Source of the DNA: Alphaproteobacteria bacterium
GTDB taxonomy: Bacteria > Pseudomonadota > Alphaproteobacteria > Rhodospirillales > Casp-alpha2
Assembly (NCBI GenBank): GCA_024279135.1
Contig: JAJRRU010000007.1
Location: 1-64,000 of the forward strand
Reading direction: 5' to 3'
Length of the DNA: 64,000 bases
This document shows, piece by piece, positions 37,172-46,739 of this stretch. The notes beneath the pieces were generated by a model, which ran no database searches, was not told the DNA's origin, and saw only the letters and a program-made list of their open reading frames with translations. Every line of letters begins with the position of its first letter. The stretch's first letter is position 1. Both the position numbers and the translations under genes were made by a program.

Positions 37172-39076
37172 ATGAGCAATAACTATAACGTGGCGTATAA
37201 ACGTTCGCTGGCAGACCCGGAAGGTTTCTGGGGTGACGCAGCTCAGGAAATAGACTGGATCAAAAAATGGAACCGGGTTCTCGACAGTTCCAACAGCCCC
37301 TTTTACCGCTGGTTTCCAGGGGCTCAGTGCAACACCTGTTACAATGCGCTGGACCGGCACGCCGATGGCGGGCGAGGCGATCAGGCGGCGCTGATTTATG
37401 ACAGCCCGGTAACCGGCAACACAAAAAAGACCTATACCTATAACCAGCTACGAGACGAAGTCGCTAAATTTGCCGGTGTGCTTCGCAGCCACGGTGTGAC
37501 CAAGGGCGACCGGGTCATTATCTATATGCCTATGATCCCGCAGGCCGCCATGGCCATGCTGGCCTGTGCCAGACTGGGGGCCATTCATTCCGTCGTTTTC
37601 GGGGGCTTCGCGGCCCATGAGCTGGCCGTCAGGATCGATGACGCCAAACCGCGTGTCATCGTCAGTGCGACCTGTGGCATCGAAACAAATCGCGTCATCG
37701 AATACATTCCCCTGTTGAACGGCGCCATTGAGCTGGCCACCCACAAGCCCGATAAATGTATCATATTCAGCCGTCCAGAGTGTGAGGTTGAGCTGGACCC
37801 GGTGCGCGACGTATATTGGCAAAGTGCCATGGTTGATGCCGAACCGGCAGAGTGTGTTGCGGTGGCCGCCACCGACCCGCTCTATATTCTCTACACATCA
37901 GGCACCACGGGCGAGCCAAAAGGGATCGTGCGCGATAACGGTGGGCACATGGTCGCGCTTAAATGGACCATGAAGAACATCTACAACATGAACCCCGGCG
38001 ATGTGTACTGGACAGCGTCCGATGTGGGTTGGGTGGTCGGCCACAGTTATATTGTTTATGGACCCTTGTTACAGGGCTGTACCACGGTGTTTTATGAAGG
38101 CAAACCCGTGGGCACACCCGATGCCGGGGCGTTTTGGCGTATGATTTCAGAGCACAGCATCAAAGCCCTGTTCACCGCACCTACGGCGTTTCGGGCCATC
38201 AAGCGCCAGGACCCGGAAGGCAAGTTAATCGCCGATTACGATATAAGCTGTTTCGAAACCCTCTATCTGGCTGGCGAGCGGACGGACCCCGACACCCTAC
38301 ACTGGGCAGAAGATAAACTGGCCGTGCCGGTAATCGATCATTGGTGGCAGACCGAAACCGGGTGGGCCATCGCAGCCAACTGCATGGGGCTGCACCCCTT
38401 CCCGGTCAAACCCGGTTCACCGACCAAATGCGTTCCGGGCTGGGACGTCCAGATCGTCGATGAGACCGGACACCCGCAAGTACCCGGAACCATTGGCGAG
38501 ATCGTCATCAAACTGCCGCTGCCGCCGGGCACCCTGATGACCTTGTGGAATGCAGACGAGCGTTATCTCAGTGCCTACCTGAACGAATTTCCGGGATATT
38601 ACAAAACTTCCGATGCCGGTATTATTGACGAAGACGGCTACATTTCGATCATGGCGCGAACCGATGATATCATCAACGTGGCGGGTCACCGCCTGTCTAC
38701 CGGTGGCATGGAGGAAGTCCTCGCCGAACACCCGGACGTGGCCGAATGTGCGGTTATCGGTGTGGCTGATCAGTTAAAAGGACAGTTACCTCTGGGTTTC
38801 CTGGTCCTGAATGTGGGGGTAAGCCGGAGCAATGATGACATCATTGCCGACGTCATCAAAATGGTGCGACTTAAAATCGGCCCCGTTGCAGCCTTCAAAC
38901 TGGCCACGGTCATCGAGCGTCTGCCAAAAACCCGCTCCGGTAAGATTTTGCGCGGTACCATGCAGAAAATTGCCGATAGCGCAGACTACAAGATGCCCGC
39001 CACCATCGATGATCCGGTTATCCTCGATGAGATCAGAACCGCATTGCAATCCATTGGTTATGCCAAACGGGCATGA
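37172..39076 (+). CDS. prpE: Acyl-CoA synthetase, propionyl-/acetyl-CoA type (PrpE-like)
   Basis: A 634-residue AMP-forming enzyme of the ACS family. Motifs: GVTKGDRVIIYMPMIPQAAM, SVVFGGFAAHELAVRIDDAK, the P-loop YTSGTTGEPKGIVRDNGGH (RDNGGH is typical of PrpE), TASDVGWVVGHSYIVYGPL, WWQTETGWAI, YKTSDAGIIDEDGYISIMAR and the acetylatable Lys in KTRSGKILRGTM. It activates propionate or acetate with ATP and CoA. ATG 37172 is the usual N-terminus (MSNNYNVAYKRSLADPEGFW) behind AAAGAG. In this locus it could capture acetate released by PhnA; propionate is the alternative substrate. Confidence 0.9.
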   Translation: MSNNYNVAYKRSLADPEGFWGDAAQEIDWIKKWNRVLDSSNSPFYRWFPGAQCNTCYNALDRHADGGRGDQAALIYDSPVTGNTKKTYTYNQLRDEVAKFAGVLRSHGVTKGDRVIIYMPMIPQAAMAMLACARLGAIHSVVFGGFAAHELAVRIDDAKPRVIVSATCGIETNRVIEYIPLLNGAIELATHKPDKCIIFSRPECEVELDPVRDVYWQSAMVDAEPAECVAVAATDPLYILYTSGTTGEPKGIVRDNGGHMVALKWTMKNIYNMNPGDVYWTASDVGWVVGHSYIVYGPLLQGCTTVFYEGKPVGTPDAGAFWRMISEHSIKALFTAPTAFRAIKRQDPEGKLIADYDISCFETLYLAGERTDPDTLHWAEDKLAVPVIDHWWQTETGWAIAANCMGLHPFPVKPGSPTKCVPGWDVQIVDETGHPQVPGTIGEIVIKLPLPPGTLMTLWNADERYLSAYLNEFPGYYKTSDAGIIDEDGYISIMARTDDIINVAGHRLSTGGMEEVLAEHPDVAECAVIGVADQLKGQLPLGFLVLNVGVSRSNDDIIADVIKMVRLKIGPVAAFKLATVIERLPKTRSGKILRGTMQKIADSADYKMPATIDDPVILDEIRTALQSIGYAKRA

Positions 39077-39086
39077 TTGTCAGGTA

Positions 39087-40091
39087 TTACCGTGTGAAGT
39101 CCACCGCACGGATTTCACCGATGACCTGATCGCGGGAATTGCGCAGTTGCGGGCGGATGTGATGCTGGAGGATGGCTTTCTGTGGATCGGACAAAACGTC
39201 CAGATGATCGAGGATCGCCAGCATGGCGGGGGGTCGCGCGCGCGTGTTACCATCGGCAATTTTCAGGGCAATCCCCAGACCACGAGCCGGAATGGCGGCG
39301 ATCAGCACACCTTCCGCGCCGGTTTTTGCCAGCACGGCACCGTCGCTGGTCTCTATCAGTTCACTGACCACCGTTCCGTGTCCGGCGGTATAGAACGGTT
39401 CACGGCTCATGGCTTGTTGCAGTCGTCTGATTGCCCCGGCACGCTGGCTGGACAAACCATCCGGCCTGGCAAATCGGGCCGCAATACGCCCCAGCGTCTG
39501 CAAGGGCATGGTCGGGGCAGGAAAACCACATCCATCGATCCCCACAGGATAGTCGTGCAAGCTCTCCCCGGCCAGATCGGACAGGATATGGAGCGATTTT
39601 TGCTGTAAGGGATGATCGGCCAGATGGAACCCGGACACGGGCAACTTTTTGTGCAGGGCGTTGGTCAGGAATCCGGTATGCTTGCCCGAACAGTTATGAT
39701 GGGCGCGACAGCCTTGCTGGCCAGCCGCCAGAACTTTGCGAAAACTATCCATATCATCGGGTAGCGCAGCCCCGCAGGCCAGATCATCCTGGCTCAATCC
39801 AATGCGCGCCAGCCATGATTTAACCAGGTTCTCGTGCATGGGCTCACCCTGATGAGACGCACATGCCAGTGACAATTCGGCATCGCTCAGACCGTAATGC
39901 TCACTCGACCCGCTTTCCACCAGATCAATCGCCAGAAACGGTTTGAGGGCTGAGCGCGGGAAAATCAGCCTTTCCACGTTCCCCCAGCTGGCAACGACAT
40001 TACCACGATCATCACACACGACGGCCGCCCCCACATGGCGGCTTTCCACTGTATCATTGCGGGTAACTTCGACAAAAAGTTCATCAGGCAT
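39087..40091 (-). CDS. L-asparaginase II (Rhizobium AnsA-type)
   Basis: A 334-residue cytoplasmic amidohydrolase of the Asparaginase_II family, thermolabile type, distinct from E. coli AnsA/AnsB. Typical text: EVTRNDTVESRHVGAAVVCD, FPRSALKPFLAIDLVESG with the catalytic Ser-Ala-Leu-Lys motif, LACASHQGEPMH, CRAHHNCSGKHTGFL, VGIDGCGFPAPTMPL and KTGAEGVLIAAIPARGLGIALK. It splits asparagine to aspartate and ammonia. The gene converges with prpE and sits downstream of the aap transporter but after that operon's terminator, so it is probably transcribed alone. The neighbouring acidic amino-acid transporter may supply substrate. Confidence 0.92.
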   Translation of the reverse strand: MPDELFVEVTRNDTVESRHVGAAVVCDDRGNVVASWGNVERLIFPRSALKPFLAIDLVESGSSEHYGLSDAELSLACASHQGEPMHENLVKSWLARIGLSQDDLACGAALPDDMDSFRKVLAAGQQGCRAHHNCSGKHTGFLTNALHKKLPVSGFHLADHPLQQKSLHILSDLAGESLHDYPVGIDGCGFPAPTMPLQTLGRIAARFARPDGLSSQRAGAIRRLQQAMSREPFYTAGHGTVVSELIETSDGAVLAKTGAEGVLIAAIPARGLGIALKIADGNTRARPPAMLAILDHLDVLSDPQKAILQHHIRPQLRNSRDQVIGEIRAVDFTR

Positions 40092-40170
40092 GTGCGGTCA
40101 TTCCTTGAGAATTCCCTGTTATGGTTGTTCCGGCAAACCAGCAAGAAACAACCGGGACATTAAACCCCAT

Positions 40171-40212
40171 AAAAAAAACGGGCCACTGCACGATATATAT
40201 CGCAACGGCCCG
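40171..40212 (-). terminator. Intrinsic terminator after aapP
   Basis: Read on the minus strand, CGGGCC (40212-40207) and GGCCCG (40184-40179) close a long hairpin whose top is a GCGATATATATCG-type palindrome, followed by eight T (complement of 40171-40178). It ends the aapJQMP transcript before the asparaginase gene. Confidence 0.85.
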
Positions 40213-40237
40213 CCTATTGGAAACCTGCAAATCAGGA

Positions 40238-41023
40238 TTAAAGGATCTGACTGAGGAACAACTTTGTTCGTTCATGCTGGGGGTTGTCGAAGAATGCGTT
40301 GGGCTCATTCTCCTCGACAATATCACCCTCGTCCATGAAGATCACACGGTCAGCGATGGTCTTGGCAAAGCCCATTTCGTGGGTCACCACGATCATGGTC
40401 ATGCCGGTTTCAGCCAGTTCGACCATAACATCGAGAACTTCCTTGATCATTTCTGGATCGAGCGCAGATGTGGGCTCATCGAACAACATAATTTTAGGGT
40501 TCATGCACAAAGAACGCGCAATGGCCACACGTTGCTGCTGTCCACCGGAAAGCTGGCCGGGAAACTTATCAGCCTGTTCAGGAATTTTAACACGTTCAAG
40601 GTACATCATAGCCGTTTCCACAGCTTCAGCCTTTGGTTTTTTACGAACCCAAACCGGTCCCAAAGTCAGATTTTCCAGGATAGAAAGATGGGGAAACAGA
40701 TTAAAGCTCTGGAACACCATGCCCACTTCGGTCCGAATGTGGTCGATGTTTTTGAGGTTTTTATCAAGTGTTATGCCATCGACAACGATGGTGCCTTCCT
40801 GATGCTCCTCCAGATGATTGATGCAACGAATAAGAGTTGATTTGCCCGACCCGGAAGGGCCACATACAACAATCCGTTCGCCTTTATGAACGATAAGATC
40901 AATGTCCTTTAGAACATGGAAATCACCATACCATTTATTGACTTTGTTGAGGTCAATCATGACCTCACTTGAAATGGCAGATTTGAGTTGAGATCTGTTA
41001 TTTTGATTTTGCGTATCAGACAT
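40238..41023 (-). CDS. aapP: General L-amino acid ABC transporter ATP-binding protein
   Basis: A 261-residue ATPase of the polar amino-acid uptake family. Walker [20 protein letters not shown]-loop [19 protein letters not shown], signature [15 protein letters not shown], Walker [15 protein letters not shown] and the switch His in [10 protein letters not shown] are intact. The first 20 residues are a hydrophilic extension. It is the last gene of aapJQMP, 24 bp after aapM, with GAGGGA before its ATG. It energises uptake of a broad range of L-amino acids, as described for Rhizobium Aap. Confidence 0.95.
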   Translation of the reverse strand: MSDTQNQNNRSQLKSAISSEVMIDLNKVNKWYGDFHVLKDIDLIVHKGERIVVCGPSGSGKSTLIRCINHLEEHQEGTIVVDGITLDKNLKNIDHIRTEVGMVFQSFNLFPHLSILENLTLGPVWVRKKPKAEAVETAMMYLERVKIPEQADKFPGQLSGGQQQRVAIARSLCMNPKIMLFDEPTSALDPEMIKEVLDVMVELAETGMTMIVVTHEMGFAKTIADRVIFMDEGDIVEENEPNAFFDNPQHERTKLFLSQIL

Positions 41024-41047
41024 ATTATTTCCCTCGGGATTTCCGGA

Positions 41048-42376
41048 TTAGACTTTATGGCCGGTCGACAGTTTTGCTTCCAGATGTCGACTATATTTCG
41101 ACATGGCAAAACAAATAATAAAGAACAACATGGCACCAAAGACCAGGGGTTCTTTGTGAAGCCCAAGCCATGGTGTATCCCGGCTGATTGAGCGCAACAT
41201 ACCCAGAATGTCGAACAGGCCGATAATTGATACCAGAGTTGTATCTTTTAACAGCCCCATGAAACTACCGACAATATTTGGAATCATGTGTTTCAGAGCC
41301 TGTGGCATGACAATCAAACCCATGGTTCCCCAATAACCCAGACCGATGGTATGGGCACCTTCGGCCTGTCCTTTGGGAATAGCTTGCAAACCAGCACGGA
41401 CTGTTTCTGCCATGTAACAGGCGTTAAACAGGCAAACCGCAATGATAACCTGAACCAGTTTGTTCAAAACAACACCTTCAGGCATGAACAACGGGAACAT
41501 GGTAGTCGCCATAAACAGTACGGTAATCAAAGGTACCGAACGGAACAGCTCAATGAACGCGGTGCTAAGGACACGGATAACCGGTAATTTTGACCGCCGA
41601 CCCATGGCGAGAATAATTCCGCCCGGCAGAGCCGAAGCAATACCGATCCCCGAAATGACAAGGGTCAGAAATAACCCGCCCCACTTGGTCCATGATACAA
41701 TTTCTGCTTGCCATCCTGATTGCCAGATATAGGCAAGCACGAAGCAGACTGCCAGGAAGATTAAAAAAACCTTTTGTTGTTTTTCTTCTGGAGCGTTACC
41801 AAAACCAAGCTTGTTGTTGACAAAATTAGACAGGCTGCGATCAGCGAGTACACCAAGCGTAGCATTCAGAGTATTAGCTATAATGCCAACGATCGCCGCA
41901 GAAACCATAACCGACATGAAGATGCCCTTATCGCCACCGGAAAAAAGGTAGCCGGCAAGGAAAGGATAAAGGAACACGGTTGTCATACCGATTATTACTT
42001 TACCCCTGACCCGAGGCATCCAGAGCGGCGCCATCCAGAGGAACAACAAGAACAAACCGAAATCGATCCGCCAGATTTCTTCCCGTGGGTAACGTCCATA
42101 GAAGATGTTTTCCATCCAGGCTGAGACACCTGCCCAACAAGCACCGCTTATATTGATATCAAAACATTCGCGCCGGGTATCAGCAATCCAGATGGCATCA
42201 ACGACCCCCCAGACCCATACTCCCGACACAGTAAGATAAATTATATAGGTCGTCAGGATGGTAAGGATACTGTTGAGAGGTGAACTAAACAGGTGCATTC
42301 GCATCCAGCCAATTAGTGTAGCTTCGTTAATTGGCGGAGGTCTGCTATTGGAAGTAGAAATTGTTACAATCGCCAT
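41048..42376 (-). CDS. aapM: General L-amino acid ABC transporter permease AapM
   Basis: A 442-residue inner-membrane permease with about eight helices. The N-terminal half holds a large insertion (ADTRRECFDINISGACWAGV) characteristic of AapM rather than of short HisM-type permeases. The C-terminal half has the ABC-contacting EAA loop (VRAGLQAIPKGQAEGAHTIG) and ELFRSVPLITVLFM. It starts 3 bp after the aapQ stop, indicating coupled translation. It pairs with AapQ to form the channel. Confidence 0.94.
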   Translation of the reverse strand: MAIVTISTSNSRPPPINEATLIGWMRMHLFSSPLNSILTILTTYIIYLTVSGVWVWGVVDAIWIADTRRECFDINISGACWAGVSAWMENIFYGRYPREEIWRIDFGLFLLFLWMAPLWMPRVRGKVIIGMTTVFLYPFLAGYLFSGGDKGIFMSVMVSAAIVGIIANTLNATLGVLADRSLSNFVNNKLGFGNAPEEKQQKVFLIFLAVCFVLAYIWQSGWQAEIVSWTKWGGLFLTLVISGIGIASALPGGIILAMGRRSKLPVIRVLSTAFIELFRSVPLITVLFMATTMFPLFMPEGVVLNKLVQVIIAVCLFNACYMAETVRAGLQAIPKGQAEGAHTIGLGYWGTMGLIVMPQALKHMIPNIVGSFMGLLKDTTLVSIIGLFDILGMLRSISRDTPWLGLHKEPLVFGAMLFFIICFAMSKYSRHLEAKLSTGHKV

Positions 42377-42379
42377 GAT

Positions 42380-43597
42380 CTAGCGCTCCACCAGTTGGAC
42401 ACGTTTATTATAAATATTTAACAGCCACGAAATTGTCAGGCTTACGAACATGTAGAACCCCATGGTCATACCGACGATCTCAATGGCATGTCCGGCCTGG
42501 TTTAACGATGTCTGCATGAACACTGCAACAAGGTCAGGATACCCAATAGCAATAGCTAACGAAGAATTTTTAACTACGTTCATCCACAGACTAATCATGG
42601 GTGGAACAATGGCTGGCATGGCTTGGGGAATAACGACAAGGGAAAAAACCCGATTTTGTCGCAGACCAAGTGCCTTTGCAGCATCATGCTGGCCCCGGTT
42701 AACCGACAGAATTCCTGCCCGTACCGATTCAGCCAAATGTGCTGTGTGGTAAACAATCAAGGCAACCAAAAGTGCCAGGAACGCAGGAGGAACCGTTGCA
42801 CCGCCCTGGAAATTAAAGCCCTGAAGTGTTGGAATATCCCAGCCAAGCGGCGAACCCGACATCAGATAAACCGCACCCGGCAGCAATATAATAGCTGCGG
42901 CAGATGGTAAGAATGTACCGGTTATCTGTCCCGTATCATCTTGTTTCTTTTTCGCCCAACGCTTGAAGACAACGATGCCGATAATCACAATAACGACGGT
43001 AGCCTCAGTCAACCATAACAGATCGCCAGGTACCGGCCAGGGCATATAAAGCCCGCGATTATTCAACAGTATCAATTCTGAACCACCGGATAGATCAAGA
43101 CTGTTCTTGATCCGGGGCAACAGGCTGAAAATACCAGTATACCAGAAAATAACCTGAATTAATAATGGGGTATTACGAATAATTTCCACATAGGCCAGGG
43201 CAGCTTTGGAAATCATCCAGTTATTGGAGAGCCTTAGTACGCCGATGATAAAGCCCAGTATAGTCGTGGCGATGATTGCCAGCGCAGAAATATAAAGTGT
43301 ATTGAGCATACCAATGATAAAAATGTCGCCATACGTTCCAACACCGGGAACATACTCAACAAGTTTAAAGTCTGTATCAAACCCGGCCTCACTGGTCAGA
43401 AAGCCAAAACCGGAACTCATGCCGCGTGCTTCGAGATTATGAGCCGTTGTGCTGATAAGATACCACACGCAGAAGCCCACAACACAGGCTGTTAAAATTT
43501 GATAGAAGACTGAGCGAACCCGCTCATCATTGAAGAAATCAAACTCTTCTTTAGGTTTAACGTGTACGGCCTTCTTAATGTCACCATCAATCGCCAC
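42380..43597 (-). CDS. aapQ: General L-amino acid ABC transporter permease AapQ
   Basis: A 405-residue permease partner of AapM. It has a first helix around FYQILTACVVGFCVWYLIST, the AapQ phrase EARGMSSGFGFLTSEAGFD, VEIIRNTPLLIQVIFWYTGI and the EAA loop SVRAGILSVNRGQHDAAKAL. The frame opens at GTG 43606, but GGAGG lies too close to it and ideally placed for the second GTG at 43597, which I use. It is separated from aapJ by a hairpin at 43645-43676. Confidence 0.94.
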   Translation of the reverse strand: MAIDGDIKKAVHVKPKEEFDFFNDERVRSVFYQILTACVVGFCVWYLISTTAHNLEARGMSSGFGFLTSEAGFDTDFKLVEYVPGVGTYGDIFIIGMLNTLYISALAIIATTILGFIIGVLRLSNNWMISKAALAYVEIIRNTPLLIQVIFWYTGIFSLLPRIKNSLDLSGGSELILLNNRGLYMPWPVPGDLLWLTEATVVIVIIGIVVFKRWAKKKQDDTGQITGTFLPSAAAIILLPGAVYLMSGSPLGWDIPTLQGFNFQGGATVPPAFLALLVALIVYHTAHLAESVRAGILSVNRGQHDAAKALGLRQNRVFSLVVIPQAMPAIVPPMISLWMNVVKNSSLAIAIGYPDLVAVFMQTSLNQAGHAIEIVGMTMGFYMFVSLTISWLLNIYNKRVQLVER

Positions 43598-43644
43598 GAT
43601 GCCCACCTCCCGATAAATTTATTTTTTATTATCGCAAATGACCA

Positions 43645-43676
43645 ACGCCAGACCAACCTTCAGGTCGATCTGGCGT
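43645..43676 (-). terminator. Hairpin between aapJ and aapQ
   Basis: On the minus strand ACGCCAGA and TCTGGCGT form an 8-bp stem, with an inner ACCT/AGGT pairing. No T-run follows, so it is better read as an mRNA-stabilising or attenuating hairpin that keeps the binding-protein message in excess. Confidence 0.55.
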
Positions 43677-43692
43677 CAGCAAACTTAACGTC

Positions 43693-44733
43693 TTAGCGCA
43701 TTGGAGGCGAATACATCAAACCACCATTCGTCCACAGAGCGTTGGCAGAACCGGCACGGTCGATGCCAATTCCCAATTTACCGTGGCCCATGTAGGCTTC
43801 ATAGTTTTCACCATAATTGCCGACCAATTTAATGATATTGTAGGCCCAGTCTTTAGACAGACCCAATCCTTTTTCAAGGTTGCCTTCAACACCAAGCATA
43901 CGGCGAACACTGACGTTATCAGAGTTAGCGCGCATATCATCAACATTTGAGCTGCTGATACCAAGTTCTTCGGCATTAATCATGGCAAAAACGGACCATG
44001 CAACAACGTCTCTCCACTGGCTGTCGCCATGGCGAACTGCGGGAGCCAGAGGCTCTTTGGAAAGAGTTTCAGGAAGAATGATATGATCTGAAGGTACTGG
44101 GAATGCAGCCAGGTTACCAGCCATAGAAGACTTGTCACCGGTTGTCGAATCACAACCACCATTCAGATAGGTTTCGTCACGAACGTTGAAATCTTCGAAC
44201 GTAACGGCACTGATGTTGAGGTTATTTGCACGACTGTAATCAGCCAGGTTTAGCTCGGTAGTCGTACCGGTCAAAACACAAACCTTTGCGCCCTTCAACT
44301 GAAGTGCACTGGTAATGCCACTGTCTTTACGAACGGTGAAACCCTGTCCGTCATAGAAGTTAGGCTGTAAGAAATCCAGACCGAGCTGGGTGTCACGAGA
44401 CAATGTCCAGGTTGCCGTCCGTGAAAGCAGATCGGACTCACCATTTGCCAAAGCGGTAAAACGCATCTGGCTGCTAACCGACTGAATTTCAACTTTATTT
44501 GCATCACCGAAGATAGCAGCAGCAACGGCACGACAGGTCGCAACATCGAGACCATACCAGTTACCATCGGCATCAAGGTTATAATAACCCGGTGAAGGCT
44601 GGCCAACCTGACAACGCAGATGGCCACGCTTTTTAACGATATCAAGCGTGCTTTCCGCATAAACGGAGGTGCCACCGGTTAGCACCATTACAGCAACAGC
44701 CGCAACCGATGTGAGTAGTGTCGTAATTTTCAT
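43693..44733 (-). CDS. aapJ: General L-amino acid ABC transporter substrate-binding protein
   Basis: A 346-residue periplasmic binding protein. The signal peptide (ITTLLTSVAAVAVMVLTGGTSVYA) precedes ESTLDIVKKRGHLRCQVGQPSPGYYNLDADGNWYGLDVATCRA, the AapJ hallmark; later come TALANGESDLLSRTATWTLSRD and NGGCDSTTGDKSSMAG. It ends TNGGLMYSPPMR, typical of the family. The start ATG follows AAAGGGAGACT. It is the first gene of the operon, preceded by a 313-bp AT-rich region with dyads. Confidence 0.95.
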   Translation of the reverse strand: MKITTLLTSVAAVAVMVLTGGTSVYAESTLDIVKKRGHLRCQVGQPSPGYYNLDADGNWYGLDVATCRAVAAAIFGDANKVEIQSVSSQMRFTALANGESDLLSRTATWTLSRDTQLGLDFLQPNFYDGQGFTVRKDSGITSALQLKGAKVCVLTGTTTELNLADYSRANNLNISAVTFEDFNVRDETYLNGGCDSTTGDKSSMAGNLAAFPVPSDHIILPETLSKEPLAPAVRHGDSQWRDVVAWSVFAMINAEELGISSSNVDDMRANSDNVSVRRMLGVEGNLEKGLGLSKDWAYNIIKLVGNYGENYEAYMGHGKLGIGIDRAGSANALWTNGGLMYSPPMR

Positions 44734-45046
44734 TAAGAAGTCTCCCTTTGAAAGAGTGTCGTATTAATTATAATTAATTTTTATTTTTTACCAATTGTTT
44801 AGAAGGGAATGAGAGTTATTATGGCCTATTTTTTTTATTCAGCCTTTTTCACAGAGCACTCCCTCCCTACACCCGTATAGTACCGGTATAATTTGGACCG
44901 TATGGTGAGGGGCGGTCCGGGTCCAATACTTTTAACAGAACAAGTCATGCATTTTTTGCATTGTTTATTCGAATATTGCAATTATCGTATTATTTAAATT
45001 TTTTATAGTTGTCCGTATTGACATTTTTACTGCCAGACTGGTTCTG
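44734..45046. promoter_or_regulatory. aapJ upstream region with dyad sequences
   Basis: About 310 AT-rich bases between aapJ and the LysR gene (both minus strand). A dyad GGACCG-N12-CGGTCC (44895-44918) sits about 160 bases before aapJ, near several TATA-like strings (TATACC, TATACG on the minus strand). No sigma-54 or clear -35/-10 pair could be fixed. It presumably contains the aap promoter and an operator. Confidence 0.35.
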
Positions 45047-45961
45047 CTATCCGGCATCAGATTGCTTGATTATCTGCCAGAATTTTTCGGCCCTTGGTTC
45101 GGTATTCTGCTCGTAACGATATATTTTAATATCAACAAGAATATCATCACTTTCTTCCGCAGCACGAACCAGCCTACCCGAATTTAGATCATCAACAACG
45201 ATGGAGTTGGGTAACCAGGCAACGCCATAACCTTCAATCACCATGTCTTTCAGCGCTGTGGCGATCGAAGTTTCATATACAGAAACGAATACCAGGTCTG
45301 AATACCGGGTTTTCAAATGATGCTTAATCGGCCAAAGAGTTGGTCGGGAGTTGTTCATAAGATAGGGAACCGAATATCCCGGTTTACAGGACGGCAACCA
45401 GTATGTGGGTCTGCCATCACCATCGGGGCTAACGACTGGCACCAAAAGCTCTGTACCCAGCTTATGGGAACTGTACTTTGTGGTGTCGTTCACAATCATG
45501 CCCGTGGGGTCTTCATAACATATGAAGAAGTCCTCGGCCCCCTCCTCCAGGGCAACCAGGTAATCATCAATACTTGAATAGTCGGTGGTAACACTGAACG
45601 ATGTTGTTTCAATGACAGATTGAAGTTTTTTCAACCAGCCGGGCAGGAAAAACTGTGCCAATGTGTTAACAGTTGAAAACCTGATTTTTTCCTCATCGAC
45701 TTTAAGCTGCGTCAGGATGTTTTTTCGTGACTGATAGGCCAGTTGAACGATTTCCTGAGCCACCGGCTTGAATACCTCACCAGAGACCGTCAGCTTCGCC
45801 GGTTGTCCTGAGCGGTCGATCAGCTTGGTGCCTACCCATTCTTCCAGTGTCTTTATCCGGCGACTGAACGCCGGTTGCGAAACGTAGCGACGCTCTGAGG
45901 ATATACGAAAGTTTCCCGTTTCACACAGAGAGAGAAAATCCTCTAGCCATTTAAGTTCCAT
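45047..45961 (-). CDS. LysR family transcriptional regulator
   Basis: A 304-residue LTTR. The winged HTH is clear (MELKWLEDFLSLCETGNFRI, then RRYVSQPAFSRRIKTLEEWV and GTKLIDRSGQPAKLT). The effector domain contains EKIRFSTVNTLAQFFLPGWL and ATALKDMVIEGYGVAWLPNS. The start is set at ATG 45961 (MELKWLEDF), the standard LTTR beginning, with AGGCGG upstream; a frame from 46045 adds an unlikely leader. It lies upstream of aapJ in the same orientation, so control of aap is possible; LysR genes more often face their targets divergently, so this is uncertain. Confidence 0.9.
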   Translation of the reverse strand: MELKWLEDFLSLCETGNFRISSERRYVSQPAFSRRIKTLEEWVGTKLIDRSGQPAKLTVSGEVFKPVAQEIVQLAYQSRKNILTQLKVDEEKIRFSTVNTLAQFFLPGWLKKLQSVIETTSFSVTTDYSSIDDYLVALEEGAEDFFICYEDPTGMIVNDTTKYSSHKLGTELLVPVVSPDGDGRPTYWLPSCKPGYSVPYLMNNSRPTLWPIKHHLKTRYSDLVFVSVYETSIATALKDMVIEGYGVAWLPNSIVVDDLNSGRLVRAAEESDDILVDIKIYRYEQNTEPRAEKFWQIIKQSDAG

Positions 45962-46081
45962 TAATACGGTCCGCCTAGAAAATTCAGGACATATTATATA
46001 GTATTTATATATTACAAGCCTGTTGCAGTGCCCCTTGTTTTGCAAGCTTGTTCTGCTGTAATTTCACCGAATTCCCATGGA

Positions 46082-46663
46082 TCAGGCGGATTTGGCCTCA
46101 ATTTTTGCTTGTCGGGTTTTAATGCGGCTCAGGGCAATGGGCGTTATACCCAGATAACGGGCCATATCAATTTGCGTAATACGCCCAGCCAAAACTGCAT
46201 TTTCATCCATAAATTTCCAGTATTGTTCTTCCGCACTGAGACACAGGAAATCATGTTCCCGCAGCTCTTTTTTCAATCCCAGCCATTGAAAGAACTGAAA
46301 CGTCATGCCAGCCAGCTTCGGATCATCAACACACATGGCCTCGAAGGTTTTATAGGGCAGCGTTAATGCGCGGCATTCTTCCAGACAGGTGGCGGAAAAA
46401 GTACTGGGCTGGCCAAGAGATTGCGAGGCCCGGGAGCCAAATACCCCTTTATCCATAATGAACGATTTTATCCATTCCTTACCGTCATGGGTCACATACG
46501 TCAGCTTCACCAGGCCTTCGGTCATGATGAAAACGTCACTGCACGTTTCGCCCTGATGGAAAAAATCGCGGCCCTTTGTGTAGGACACTTTCCGGCAACT
46601 GTTTAATTTCCATACTTGATGGCACACATAGGCGAGGAAATCATCCATTGAAAATATACTCAT
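46082..46663 (-). CDS. Crp/Fnr family transcriptional regulator
   Basis: About 193 residues. The N-terminal cyclic-nucleotide-binding fold reads FHQGETCSDVFIMTEGLVKL, then DKGVFGSRASQ; the C-terminal HTH reads GRITQIDMARYLGITPIALSRIKTR. The cAMP-contact Glu-Arg-Ser-type motif of true Crp is not preserved (VFGSRASQSLGQPS instead), and no N-terminal Fnr cysteine cluster is seen, so the ligand is unknown. It looks like the CadC/Crp-type regulators common in alphaproteobacteria. The start at ATG 46663 is one of three candidates (46690, 46648). It is divergent from the SDR gene, with about 75 bp between starts. Confidence 0.86.
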   Translation of the reverse strand: MSIFSMDDFLAYVCHQVWKLNSCRKVSYTKGRDFFHQGETCSDVFIMTEGLVKLTYVTHDGKEWIKSFIMDKGVFGSRASQSLGQPSTFSATCLEECRALTLPYKTFEAMCVDDPKLAGMTFQFFQWLGLKKELREHDFLCLSAEEQYWKFMDENAVLAGRITQIDMARYLGITPIALSRIKTRQAKIEAKSA

Positions 46664-46739
46664 CCATAAACCTAGGTTAATGCCAGACATTTTTCAATGG
46701 ATTAGAAACACCCATACCAGCAACAAAAGGTCCCGCATA